The notes under the pieces were generated by a model. The model was not told the origin of the DNA. It saw nothing but the letters and a program-made list of their open reading frames with translations, and ran no database searches. A program made the position numbers and the translations under genes. A DNA stretch of 64,000 bases from JADHMP01 sp964386915 (GTDB taxonomy: Bacteria; Bacteroidota; Bacteroidia; Flavobacteriales; Flavobacteriaceae), in assembly GCA_964386915.1 (NCBI GenBank), contig CAYLUQ010000007.1, positions 1 through 64,000 on the forward strand, read 5' to 3'. Below, in pieces: positions 36,528 through 44,557 of this stretch (position 1 is the first letter of the stretch; each line of letters begins with the position of its first letter).

Positions 36528-37372
36528 AGTTTCTGTAAACGCAATAATCTCTTTTTTCCAAAAATATCTTTTCTCATTGACATATCGAAAATTGAAAAAG
36601 ATTTAATTAAGGTGACCATTTCATCATAATAGTTAGGGTTTATTTCAAAATAGAGACTCCCCTTGGGATTGAGAAAATCTTGTGCTTGGCGTAGAATAGC
36701 CTTGTAAAAAAACAAAGGGTCTTGAGCGGGGGCAAATAGGGCCAAATGAGGTTCGAAGGCCAAAACATTTTTGGCTAAACTGTTTTTTTCTTCTTGGCTG
36801 ATATAGGGTGGATTGGAAACCATTAAATCATAGCTTGAAGGAAGAGGCGTGGATACAATATCCTGCTCCACAAAGGTCACCTTGGCCTTTAGCGTTTCTG
36901 CATTTTGGCGGGCAATGTGAAGAGCTTTAGGACTGAAGTCTAAAGCAGTAACTTCAAAATTTGGATTTTCCAAACATAAAGATAGGGCAATACACCCTGA
37001 ACCTGTTCCAATATCTACTATTGTTTTGGTAGTATTGAGTGTGTTATGGTCTTCTAAAATCCAAGCAACTAATTCCTCGGTTTCAGGTCTTGGAATAAGT
37101 ACCTCAGGGCCCACAAGGAGTTTAATTTTTCGAAAAAAAGCCCACCCCACAATTTGTTGAATGGGGCGTTCTTCTTTCAATTCTTCTAGGGCATTTTGCA
37201 ACAGTTCAAATTGGCCTGGCTCTAATTCGTAGGTAGGGTTCAACCCCAAAAAAGTAGGCTCCCAGTCAAAAAAATGTGCTAAGAGTATTTTAAAATAATA
37301 GTCTATTTCACGAGACGCATATAAAGAGGACAATGCTGATTGAAATTTGGCTCTACAGTTTTGAAGGGTCAT
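36524..37372 (-). CDS. prmC: Release-factor glutamine methyltransferase PrmC
   Basis: A 282-residue SAM-dependent enzyme that N5-methylates the glutamine of the GGQ loop of class I release factors. An N-terminal helical domain is followed by the SAM fold (VDIGTGSGCIALSL, about 118-131) and the catalytic SNPPYIS motif (about 187-193). ATG 37372 is chosen over an upstream extension since it gives a 4-base overlap with the preceding GNAT gene. It also overlaps ligA by 4 bases. Confidence 0.94.
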   Translation of the reverse strand: MTLQNCRAKFQSALSSLYASREIDYYFKILLAHFFDWEPTFLGLNPTYELEPGQFELLQNALEELKEERPIQQIVGWAFFRKIKLLVGPEVLIPRPETEELVAWILEDHNTLNTTKTIVDIGTGSGCIALSLCLENPNFEVTALDFSPKALHIARQNAETLKAKVTFVEQDIVSTPLPSSYDLMVSNPPYISQEEKNSLAKNVLAFEPHLALFAPAQDPLFFYKAILRQAQDFLNPKGSLYFEINPNYYDEMVTLIKSFSIFDMSMRKDIFGKKRLLRLQKL

Positions 37373-37848
37373 GGTAGGGGTTTTAACATCCAAACCGAAC
37401 ACGAAAAATGTCCTGTATTGCCTAGGGGCGAATCAAGATAGTCAAAACCTATCTGCTGATAGAGTTTTTGAGCCGCTTTCATGTTGGGCATGGTTTCAAT
37501 ATAGCATTGGTCAAAATTATTTTGGTGCGCAAATTGCAAGCAAGTCTCTATCATTTGATAGCCCCATCCCTTGCCTCTGGCTTGAGGAAGAAAATACATT
37601 TTTTGCAACTCACAAACCCCTTTAGGGGCATTAGGCAAAGGGGCAATTCCGGCACCTCCCAAAAGAGTATGGTTGTGTTCTATAACAAAATATTGTGCTC
37701 GTTTTTTTTGATAAGTCTCAAAAAGGCAGTCCAATTCGGGATCAGCATAGGCTGTCCCAATTTTGGGCACTCCCATTTCTAAAAGCACTGTCCGAAGCAC
37801 CTTAGCCAATAACAGGTTGTCTGCAGGTCTAATGGGACGAATTTTCAT
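37369..37848 (-). CDS. GNAT-family N-acetyltransferase
   Basis: A 159-residue acetyl-CoA-dependent acetyltransferase with the four family segments, including the acetyl-CoA pyrophosphate loop QARGKGWGYQMI (about 93-104) and a C-terminal NMKAAQKLYQQIGF segment (about 127-140). The substrate is unknown; single-domain members act on amino acids, antibiotics or protein ends. The frame can start at GTG 37851, but ATG 37848 gives MKIRPIRPADN. It is cotranscribed with prmC and ligA through two ATGA overlaps, and divergent from ribD. Confidence 0.85.
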   Translation of the reverse strand: MKIRPIRPADNLLLAKVLRTVLLEMGVPKIGTAYADPELDCLFETYQKKRAQYFVIEHNHTLLGGAGIAPLPNAPKGVCELQKMYFLPQARGKGWGYQMIETCLQFAHQNNFDQCYIETMPNMKAAQKLYQQIGFDYLDSPLGNTGHFSCSVWMLKPLP

Positions 37849-37854
37849 CACAAT

Positions 37855-37862
37855 TAATTTTG
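37855..37862 (+). promoter_or_regulatory. Promoter -7 element of ribD
   Basis: TAATTTTG is an exact consensus match, with about a 30-base leader before ATG 37900. It lies in the 51-base spacer shared with the divergent GNAT gene. Confidence 0.5.
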
Positions 37863-37899
37863 GCTAAATTTACCCATTCGAAACGGGCTCTCAAAACAA

Positions 37900-38970
37900 A
37901 TGCAAAACGATTTCCCTTCTGGGTTTGCCTCAACACTTGATGAACAATTCATGCAGCGCTGCTTGTTTTTGGCTGCCAAGGGATTGGGAGCTACCTATCC
38001 CAATCCGCTAGTGGGTTGTGTTATTGTTCACCAAGGGAAAATCATTGGAGAAGGCTGGCATAAAAAAGCCGGAACCCCCCATGCAGAAGTTAACGCCATT
38101 GAAGCTGTTGAAGACAAAAAACTTCTCAAAACGAGTACCCTCTATGTCAATTTAGAGCCCTGTGCGCACTATGGCAAAACCCCACCTTGTGCCGATTTAA
38201 TCCTTAAATATCAAATCCCTAAGGTGGTTATCGGAACACGAGACCCTCATGATCAAGTGGCTGGAAAGGGAATAGAAAAATTACAAAAAGCCGGATGCGA
38301 TGTGGTGCTCAATGTCTTAGAAAAAGAAGCTGCTTTTTTAAACAGGCGCTTTTTTTGTTTTCATCAAAAAAAACGTCCTTATATTATATTAAAATGGGCA
38401 CAAACAGAAGATCATTTTTTAGGTCCCAAACTCACCGCTAAAACAAATGGGTCCGTTTTTTGGATAACGGGAGCTCTAGCACAACAACGCGTGCATCAAT
38501 GGCGAAGTGAAGAGCAAGCCATTATGGTGGGGGTTCAAACCGTTATTGAGGATGACCCTCAACTCACCACAAGACATTGGGAAGGCAAAAATCCGCTCCG
38601 ATTTGTGCTGGATCCTAATGACAGAATCCCTTCCCAAGCTAAAATGCTTACAGATGAATTTCCTACGTATTTATTAAATAAGGAAAAGAAGGACTCGCTA
38701 TCTCCCCAAAAAACAAAAAAGGTTACCAACTTTTATTCGGCAAAATCTATCTTGGAAACACTCTTTAAACTCAATATACAATCTGTTATCATTGAGGGAG
38801 GAGCCTATACCCTAAATAGTTTTTTAAAAGAAAATCTGTGGGATGAGATTAGGTTATTTCAGAGCACGACCAAATTAGAAGAAGGAATTTCAGCACCTGA
38901 AATAAATCTAATCCCTCAAAATAAAGAACAGCTGGGAGAAGACCAATTATTTGTTTATTACGCCTTATAA
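37900..38970 (+). CDS. ribD: Riboflavin biosynthesis deaminase/reductase RibD
   Basis: A 356-residue bifunctional enzyme of riboflavin synthesis. The N-terminal deaminase domain binds zinc with H61 and catalytic E63 (HAEVNAIEA) and C88 and C97 (PCAHYGKTPPC). The C-terminal reductase domain (about 150-350) binds NADPH (VGVQTVIEDDPQLTTR). The first ATG (37900) may be upstream of the natural start, since M18 (MQRCLFLA) begins the usual family sequence. No FMN-riboswitch motif is seen ahead of it. Confidence 0.93.
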   Translation: MQNDFPSGFASTLDEQFMQRCLFLAAKGLGATYPNPLVGCVIVHQGKIIGEGWHKKAGTPHAEVNAIEAVEDKKLLKTSTLYVNLEPCAHYGKTPPCADLILKYQIPKVVIGTRDPHDQVAGKGIEKLQKAGCDVVLNVLEKEAAFLNRRFFCFHQKKRPYIILKWAQTEDHFLGPKLTAKTNGSVFWITGALAQQRVHQWRSEEQAIMVGVQTVIEDDPQLTTRHWEGKNPLRFVLDPNDRIPSQAKMLTDEFPTYLLNKEKKDSLSPQKTKKVTNFYSAKSILETLFKLNIQSVIIEGGAYTLNSFLKENLWDEIRLFQSTTKLEEGISAPEINLIPQNKEQLGEDQLFVYYAL

Positions 38971-39498
38971 AAAATATATTTTTTCTTTTTTAAAGGACGT
39001 GACATTCACTCCACTTTTTTAACTATTTAGCCAACACCTTAATAATCAAACCCTAATAATTTTGTTTTAAAAAACAGCCTTCATTTTGAACAAAATTGCT
39101 TTACCCAATTTAACCCTTTTAAGACCATTTACTTAGAGGTTCAAAATCAATGCATACGTTTTTTTATAGTTAGGCTTCTGAGGTCAGTTCTTCAGCATTC
39201 TATAGATTGAATAAAAAATTTATCTATATGATATACAGTATTTTAACTAAATAAATATGGTGTTTATAGAAAACTAGAGCTTAAACACTGATAGGTATAA
39301 AACTCCCTTAAAAGTAAAAAAAGGTACTGTAAGAATAAAGTGTTTGGCTTACATTTATGACCCCACAAAATATCTAAAAAAAAAAGTTAAAATTCAACAC
39401 CAAAATGATTTTTTTTTATAAAAAATTAGAGCATATTTGTTCGGTTAGAAATCTAACCCAACCATAACTATAATTTTCTAAAGCCAGAACCAAAAAAT
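38971..39498 (+). other. 528-base AT-rich spacer upstream of dnaA
   Basis: No open frame of useful length is present. It is strongly AT-rich (many A- and T-runs) and contains one exact -7 type box (TAATTTTG, 39057-39064) with nothing recognisable after it, and one near-match (CATATTTG, 39432-39439) that could drive dnaA. I find no perfect TTATCCACA, so evidence for a replication origin is absent. The long spacer suggests regulation of dnaA or a structural RNA. Confidence 0.5.
39443..39458. repeat. Perfect inverted repeat in the dnaA leader
   Basis: GGTTAGAAATCTAACC is a perfect 7-base arm, 2-base spacer palindrome, four bases past the candidate -7 box and 40 bases ahead of the dnaA ATG. It could be an operator or an RNA hairpin in the leader. 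Confidence 0.6.
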
Positions 39499-40926
39499 AT
39501 GAATACACCCGCCCAATCCGTTTGGGATAATTGTTTAGCTTATATACGGGATAATATCCAAGAACAAGCATACAAAACATGGTTTGAACCTATTGTTCCT
39601 ATGAAATTGGAAAATGAGGTTTTAAGTATTCAGGTTCCTAGCAAATTTTTCTACGAATGGTTAGAAGAGCATTATGTTAAATTGCTTAAATCAAGCCTGA
39701 TGCGTGAATTGGGGAACGATGCTCGTTTGGTGTATATCATTAAAATGGAAAACACCTACGGCAATCGCACTCCTTTCACAGAAAGCATTCCCAGTAACAA
39801 CCGGCCCAATGTGATGCTTCAGCAAGTAGATGCTCCCCTGAATTCTTTTAGTGGAGAATTAAAAAATCCCTTTGTCATTCCGGGTATTAAAAATCTACAG
39901 ATTGAATCTCAATTGAATCCAAACTATAATTTTGATAATTTTTTAGAAGGAGATTCCAATCGTTTGGCGCGTTCTGCTGCCTTAGCGGTAGCTGTCAAAC
40001 CTGGAGGAACTTCGTTTAATCCATTGCTTGTTTTTGGTGGAGTTGGTTTAGGCAAAACCCACTTGGCTCATGCCATTGGAGTTGAAATTAAAGAAAAGCA
40101 TCCGGACAAAACAGTGCTCTATATCGCTGCCGAAAAATTTACACAACAGTATATTGAGTCCGTTAAGAAAAATACCCGCAATGATTTTATTCATTTCTAT
40201 CAATTGTTGGATGTCTTGATTATTGATGATGTACAATTCCTTTCCGGCAAAGCAGGCACCCAAGATGTATTTTTCCACATTTTTAATCACTTGCATCAAA
40301 ATGGTAAACAAGTCATTTTAACTTCTGACAAAGCTCCTGTAGATATGCAGGACATTGAGCAGCGGTTGCTATCCCGTTTTAAATGGGGACTTTCTGCCGA
40401 ATTGCAAGTGCCCGATTTAGAAACACGTATTTCTATTTTGAAAAACAAACTCTATCGCGATGGGGTTACTATGGAAGATGAGATTATTGAATATGTGGCC
40501 AAAAACATAAAAACAAATGTGCGCGAATTAGAAGGAGCCATCATTTCCCTAATTGCGCAATCTTCTTTTAATAAAGCCGATGTAACCTTAGAATTAGCCA
40601 AAAGCATCGTTGAAAAATTTGTTAAAAACACCAAACGCGAAGTTTCTATTGACTACATTCAAAAGGTGGTTTCTGAATATTTCCAAATGGATGTGGCTAC
40701 TTTACAATCTAAAACGCGAAGAAGACATATTGTTCAAGCCCGTCAATTAGCTATGTATTTTGCCAAAAAATTCACCAAGGCTTCTTTGGCTAGCATTGGT
40801 AATCAAATTGGAAAAAGAGACCATGCCACGGTGCTGCATGCCTGCAAAACAGTTGATAACTTAAGTTTTACCGACAAACAGTTCCGCAAATATGTGGAAG
40901 ACCTCAGCCAAAAACTAACCCTCTAG
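39499..40926 (+). CDS. dnaA: Chromosomal replication initiator DnaA
   Basis: A 475-residue AAA+ initiator that binds origin DnaA boxes and opens DNA. Domain I (about 1-85), a variable linker, the AAA+ domain with Walker A GGVGLGKTH (180-188) and Walker B IIDDVQ (241-246), and the C-terminal DNA-binding domain with the signature KRDHATVLHACKTVDNL (about 446-462) are all present. It heads a four-base-spaced cluster with a phosphatase and a methyltransferase gene. Confidence 0.98.
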   Translation: MNTPAQSVWDNCLAYIRDNIQEQAYKTWFEPIVPMKLENEVLSIQVPSKFFYEWLEEHYVKLLKSSLMRELGNDARLVYIIKMENTYGNRTPFTESIPSNNRPNVMLQQVDAPLNSFSGELKNPFVIPGIKNLQIESQLNPNYNFDNFLEGDSNRLARSAALAVAVKPGGTSFNPLLVFGGVGLGKTHLAHAIGVEIKEKHPDKTVLYIAAEKFTQQYIESVKKNTRNDFIHFYQLLDVLIIDDVQFLSGKAGTQDVFFHIFNHLHQNGKQVILTSDKAPVDMQDIEQRLLSRFKWGLSAELQVPDLETRISILKNKLYRDGVTMEDEIIEYVAKNIKTNVRELEGAIISLIAQSSFNKADVTLELAKSIVEKFVKNTKREVSIDYIQKVVSEYFQMDVATLQSKTRRRHIVQARQLAMYFAKKFTKASLASIGNQIGKRDHATVLHACKTVDNLSFTDKQFRKYVEDLSQKLTL

Positions 40927-40930
40927 TTTT

Positions 40931-41371
40931 TTGAAACTCAGAATACTTATGGTTTGCTTGGGGAACATTTGTCGTTCTCCCCTAGCGAAAGTCATCATGG
41001 CTCAAAAAACAGCTCACCTAAACATTGAAGTAGATTCTGCTGGCACGGCCAACTATCATGAAAATCAAGCGGCTGATTCAAGAAGCATTGCCGTTGCTAA
41101 ATCGTTTGGTCTAGATTTGAGTGACCATAGGGCTAGAGCTTTTCGAAAGGAAGATTTCAAGACGTTCAGCCATATTTTTGCTATGGATCAGCAGAATTAT
41201 GATTTTCTTGTTAAACAAGCACAATCTGAGGAAGAGCGCAAAAAAATTCAATTTATGCGCCCAACAGAAGAGGAAGTGCCAGACCCATATTATCATGATG
41301 AAGCTGCATTTTTAAATGTTTTTCGTATTTTAGAGCAAGCTTGTAGCGCACAACTCAAGAAATTTGAATAA
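40931..41371 (+). CDS. Low-molecular-weight protein tyrosine phosphatase
   Basis: A 146-residue phosphatase: the P-loop CLGNICR has nucleophile C9 and R15, and the acid is the Asp in DPYY (about 117-120). The gene begins with TTG at 40931, 4 bases after dnaA; the next ATG (40949) would delete the beta-strand before the P-loop, so TTG is required. Such enzymes dephosphorylate protein tyrosines, and some act on arginine phosphate or capsule kinases. Linkage with dnaA is common in Bacteroidota, though I know of no functional reason. Confidence 0.92.
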   Translation: MKLRILMVCLGNICRSPLAKVIMAQKTAHLNIEVDSAGTANYHENQAADSRSIAVAKSFGLDLSDHRARAFRKEDFKTFSHIFAMDQQNYDFLVKQAQSEEERKKIQFMRPTEEEVPDPYYHDEAAFLNVFRILEQACSAQLKKFE

Positions 41372-41374
41372 CAC

Positions 41375-42097
41375 ATGATTAGCTCATCCTCATTGGGCAC
41401 CCTTCATTTAATTCCTACTCCCCTAGGTAAAAATGCCCCTTTAGAAGTGCTCCCTCTCACCATTAAAAAAGCGGTAGAAGAGTTGGATCACTTTATTGTA
41501 GAAAATGAAAAAAATGCACGCGCTTTTATCAAAAATTTGGCCCCTCAAAAAAACCAAGAAAGCATCACCCTCTATTTATTGAATAAATATACCAATCAAC
41601 TTGAATTGGAATCCTTTCTAGATCCTGCCAAAGAGGGAATTTCTATGGGCCTCCTATCTGATGCCGGATGCCCCAGCATTGCTGATCCAGGAGCCATTAT
41701 TGTGAAACATGCTCACCAACTGGGCATTCCTGTAAAACCTTTAGTTGGGCCCTCCTCTCTCCTTTTAGCGCTCATGGCCTCTGGCATGAACGGACAAAAC
41801 TTTGCCTTCAATGGCTATTTACCCATTGACAAAACCCAACGCATAAGAGCCATCAAACAGTTTGAAAAAAAGACCTTAAAGGAAAAACAAGCGCAACTTT
41901 TTATTGAAACGCCCTACAGAAACACAAAACTTTTTGATGATTTTTTAAAACACCTTGCCCCACAAACCCTTTTGTGTGTGGCTTGTGATCTAACCCTTGA
42001 AACCAGTTTTATCAAAACCTACCCCATTGCGCTTTGGAAAAAAAACAAACCCGATTTACACAAAAGACCCACACTTTTTATTTTGGATCAGGACTAA
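41375..42097 (+). CDS. SAM-dependent methyltransferase, RsmI-like (tetrapyrrole methylase fold)
   Basis: A 240-residue protein with the N-terminal LHLIPTPLGKN segment and the middle LLSDAGCPSIADPGA and PLVGPSSLLLALMASGMNGQNFAFNGYLP motifs, as in RsmI, which methylates C1402 of 16S rRNA. It lacks the GN(L) residues that follow the PTP segment in canonical RsmI, so it is the diverged paralogue that Bacteroidota carry beside the phosphatase. Its target is unknown. Its stop overlaps the mltG stop by 4 bases (CTAA). Confidence 0.82.
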   Translation: MISSSSLGTLHLIPTPLGKNAPLEVLPLTIKKAVEELDHFIVENEKNARAFIKNLAPQKNQESITLYLLNKYTNQLELESFLDPAKEGISMGLLSDAGCPSIADPGAIIVKHAHQLGIPVKPLVGPSSLLLALMASGMNGQNFAFNGYLPIDKTQRIRAIKQFEKKTLKEKQAQLFIETPYRNTKLFDDFLKHLAPQTLLCVACDLTLETSFIKTYPIALWKKNKPDLHKRPTLFILDQD

Positions 42098-43137
42098 CGA
42101 AAAACCCTACGCTGATTGAGCCATTGGGTATATTTCTTTTTATTTCGATTGTGCTCACGCAATGTGGAAGCGAAAAGATGAAAGCCAGCTTTTTGAGGAT
42201 TAACCACAAAATAGAGGTAAGGGTGTTGCTCGGCATTTAAAACCGCTTCTAGCACATGTAAATCTGGCATGGTGATAGGCCCTGGTGGCAATCCTTTATA
42301 TTTATAGGTGTTATAGGGCGAATCTACTTTTAAGTCCTTTAGAAGCACGCGCTTAATCATCAGATCAAAATTCTGATACTTTTGCTTTAGGGCAAATATA
42401 ACGGTAGGGTCTGCCTGCAATTTCATTCCTTTTTTTAGGCGGTTGAGATAAACCCCGGCAATTCTTGGTTGTTCTGCTTTTTGATTACTTTCTTTTTGAA
42501 CAATAGCAGCCAAAGTGGAGACCTCCTGTGGACTTAGTCCAATAGCACGGGCTTTTTGGAGACGCGATTCATTCCAAAAGCTTTGATAGTTTTGCCACAT
42601 TCTTTGCACAAAATCTTCTGGCTTAACATCCCAATAAAACTCATAGGTATTGGGTAAAAACAGTGCTAAAATGGTGGCTGTATTAAATCCTTTATCCCTT
42701 AAGAAATCAGCATTTTGAAAAGCGTTGAGCAAACTCAAACTATCGGCTTCAATTTGAGCTGCAATTCTTCCGGCGAGATCTTCTAGGCGCTCTTGGTTGT
42801 TGAAAGTCACTTGAACTACACTGGCTTTGGAACGCAAGGTGTTGATCATTTCATTATTGCTCATGCCCTGAGAAAGGATATATTTTCCAGACTTAATCAT
42901 AGTGCTGTAACCCTTTTTTTGAGCGGCTAGTAAAAAGTTTCGAGTCGATTTTAAGGATGGGGCTAAATCTAAAAGCAAAGAATCTATCGTATCGTCTCTA
43001 TCAATATAAACGGTCAGCTTGGGTTGAGCAAAAGCCGTATTATCCCATAAAAAAACACGATAAAATTGAAGGACAAAATAGACACCAATTCCTACTCCAA
43101 AAAGGGCTACTAAAAAAACAACTTTAAATCGATTCAT
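42094..43137 (-). CDS. mltG: Endolytic transglycosylase MltG
   Basis: A 347-residue inner-membrane lytic transglycosylase that cuts nascent glycan strands and sets their length. One N-terminal transmembrane helix (about 5-25) precedes a LysM-like and YceG catalytic region with IVQKES (the catalytic Glu) and the RIAGVYLNRLKKGMKLQADPTV segment. ATG 43137 is chosen for the 4-base overlap with the upstream GNAT gene. The region upstream (dapF, GNAT) forms a three-gene unit. Confidence 0.92.
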   Translation of the reverse strand: MNRFKVVFLVALFGVGIGVYFVLQFYRVFLWDNTAFAQPKLTVYIDRDDTIDSLLLDLAPSLKSTRNFLLAAQKKGYSTMIKSGKYILSQGMSNNEMINTLRSKASVVQVTFNNQERLEDLAGRIAAQIEADSLSLLNAFQNADFLRDKGFNTATILALFLPNTYEFYWDVKPEDFVQRMWQNYQSFWNESRLQKARAIGLSPQEVSTLAAIVQKESNQKAEQPRIAGVYLNRLKKGMKLQADPTVIFALKQKYQNFDLMIKRVLLKDLKVDSPYNTYKYKGLPPGPITMPDLHVLEAVLNAEQHPYLYFVVNPQKAGFHLFASTLREHNRNKKKYTQWLNQRRVFR

Positions 43138-43652
43138 GTAGAAAATAATTTTTGATAACACCTAACATCGTGATATTGATTTTGAAAAAAATACCAATGG
43201 CGTTTAATACCTATTGCAACAAAGTTTCTTTTTTCAAACAAACGACAACTCGCTGTATTGGAGCTAAGCACATCGGCATGGAGCATATGCAGCGCATAAT
43301 GATCTCGCACGTAGTGTTCTAACAACTCTAGGGCTTGGGTGGCAACCCCTTTATTTCTGTAGTCTTCCAACACCACTACACCAACACCTGCTCTTTTGCT
43401 TTTGGGTTCAAAGTCAAATAAATCTACTAGGCCTAAAACCTTTTTTGAGACATCGGTGATGACCAATCGCTGTTGATTTTGCTCATAGATAGTTTGGTGC
43501 TGTTGCGTTATATACTGTTGCAACATATATTTGGAATAGGGACCATTATGAGTGGAATAGGGACTTAAAGCAGGGTCGTTTTCAATAGTATATAGAAGGT
43601 CTAAATCTTCTGGTTCTAACGCTCTAAGCGAAATGGTATTTGTTTTTAACAT
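43134..43652 (-). CDS. GNAT-family acetyltransferase (RimJ/RimL-like)
   Basis: A 172-residue acetyltransferase beginning ISLRALEPEDLDLLYTIEND, as in the RimJ/RimL/SpeG branch, with the acetyl-CoA loop EDYRNKGVATQALEL (about 107-121) and the SSNTASCRLFEKRNF segment (about 142-156). Members acetylate protein N-termini, ribosomal proteins or polyamines; the substrate is undetermined. It overlaps dapF by 7 bases and mltG by 4 bases. Confidence 0.86.
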   Translation of the reverse strand: MLKTNTISLRALEPEDLDLLYTIENDPALSPYSTHNGPYSKYMLQQYITQQHQTIYEQNQQRLVITDVSKKVLGLVDLFDFEPKSKRAGVGVVVLEDYRNKGVATQALELLEHYVRDHYALHMLHADVLSSNTASCRLFEKRNFVAIGIKRHWYFFQNQYHDVRCYQKLFST

Positions 43653-44431
43653 ATAATAGTTCCAGAAAAAACATATTCAGCAGGGCCCAAAAGGGTAATC
43701 TTTTCATAGCCTTGATCGGTTTTGTTAAAAGCCACCTCTAGGGTTCCTCCCAAAGCATGAAGCCTAATGGGGTTTTTACCTTCTAATAAGTTCCAATGAT
43801 CAGCGGCTAGAGCTCCGGCAACAGCACCGGTTCCGCAGGCAAGGGTTTCGTTCTCCACACCCCTTTCATAGGTTCTAATGGTGAGCTCTCCAGAGGGGGT
43901 GCAAGCAATAAAATTAACATTAATTCCCTCGGTTTTAAAAGGTTCACTATTGCGAATGGCTGCACCTTCTTTTACCATATCTATCTGAGCAAGCGTATCC
44001 TGCAAGGCCACATAATGTGGGGAGCCCGTGTTTAATACCAAAGCGTTTTGATGAACGGTTAGGGAAGAAACTGTTGTCATGCCAAGACGGACTTGCTGGT
44101 CTGACAAAATTTCAGCCTCATGAAGACCATCAATAGCTTCAAAGGTTGTTTGGCTGCCTATAATGCTCAAGGCTTTAGCAAAGGCTACCACACAACGTCC
44201 TCCATTGCCGCACATGGTGCTTTCTTTTCCATCGGCATTAAAATAAACCATTTTAAAATCGGCCTTTTTAGCCTGTTCAACCAAAATAAGTCCATCGGCA
44301 CCAATGCCCTTATTTCTATGGCATAGTTGGGCAATTTGGGCGGTGTTTAAACCACTATATTTGCCGTCGCAATTGTCTAGCATGATAAAATCATTGCCAG
44401 CACCTTGATATTTTTGGAACGCTATTTGCAT
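43646..44431 (-). CDS. dapF: Diaminopimelate epimerase
   Basis: A 261-residue cofactor-independent racemase giving meso-diaminopimelate for lysine and peptidoglycan. The two catalytic cysteines are C74 (MCGNGGRC) and C199 (ETLACGTGA). The start is ATG 44431, chosen over the longer frame because MQIAFQKYQGAGNDF is the family N-terminus and the promoter -7 box ends 4 bases upstream. It is the first gene of the dapF, GNAT, mltG unit, coupling wall-precursor and glycan processing genes. Confidence 0.95.
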   Translation of the reverse strand: MQIAFQKYQGAGNDFIMLDNCDGKYSGLNTAQIAQLCHRNKGIGADGLILVEQAKKADFKMVYFNADGKESTMCGNGGRCVVAFAKALSIIGSQTTFEAIDGLHEAEILSDQQVRLGMTTVSSLTVHQNALVLNTGSPHYVALQDTLAQIDMVKEGAAIRNSEPFKTEGINVNFIACTPSGELTIRTYERGVENETLACGTGAVAGALAADHWNLLEGKNPIRLHALGGTLEVAFNKTDQGYEKITLLGPAEYVFSGTIIC

Positions 44432-44435
44432 GTAG

Positions 44436-44443
44436 CAAAGGTA
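44436..44443 (-). promoter_or_regulatory. Promoter -7 element of dapF
   Basis: The minus strand reads TACCTTTG, an exact match, 4 bases from ATG 44431, giving an essentially leaderless message. Confidence 0.55.
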
Positions 44444-44511
44444 CACTTTTTAATGGGCTTAAAAAGCTGTTAAAATGACGTTAAACCTATTAAAAGTGAA
44501 AGGCATATCCT

Positions 44512-44519
44512 TATTTTTG
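44512..44519 (+). promoter_or_regulatory. Promoter -7 element of the HtrA protease
   Basis: TATTTTTG matches the consensus, 38 bases before ATG 44558. No -33 TTG is visible; no sigma-E-type site is recognisable. Confidence 0.5.
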
Positions 44520-44557
44520 AAACTGAAAAATGAAAATATACTAAAATTTCAAACGCT

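Noticed and set aside
39057..39064. Orphan -7 box as proof of a small RNA gene
   Set aside because: One 8-base match in an AT-rich stretch is weak; no terminator or structure follows it.
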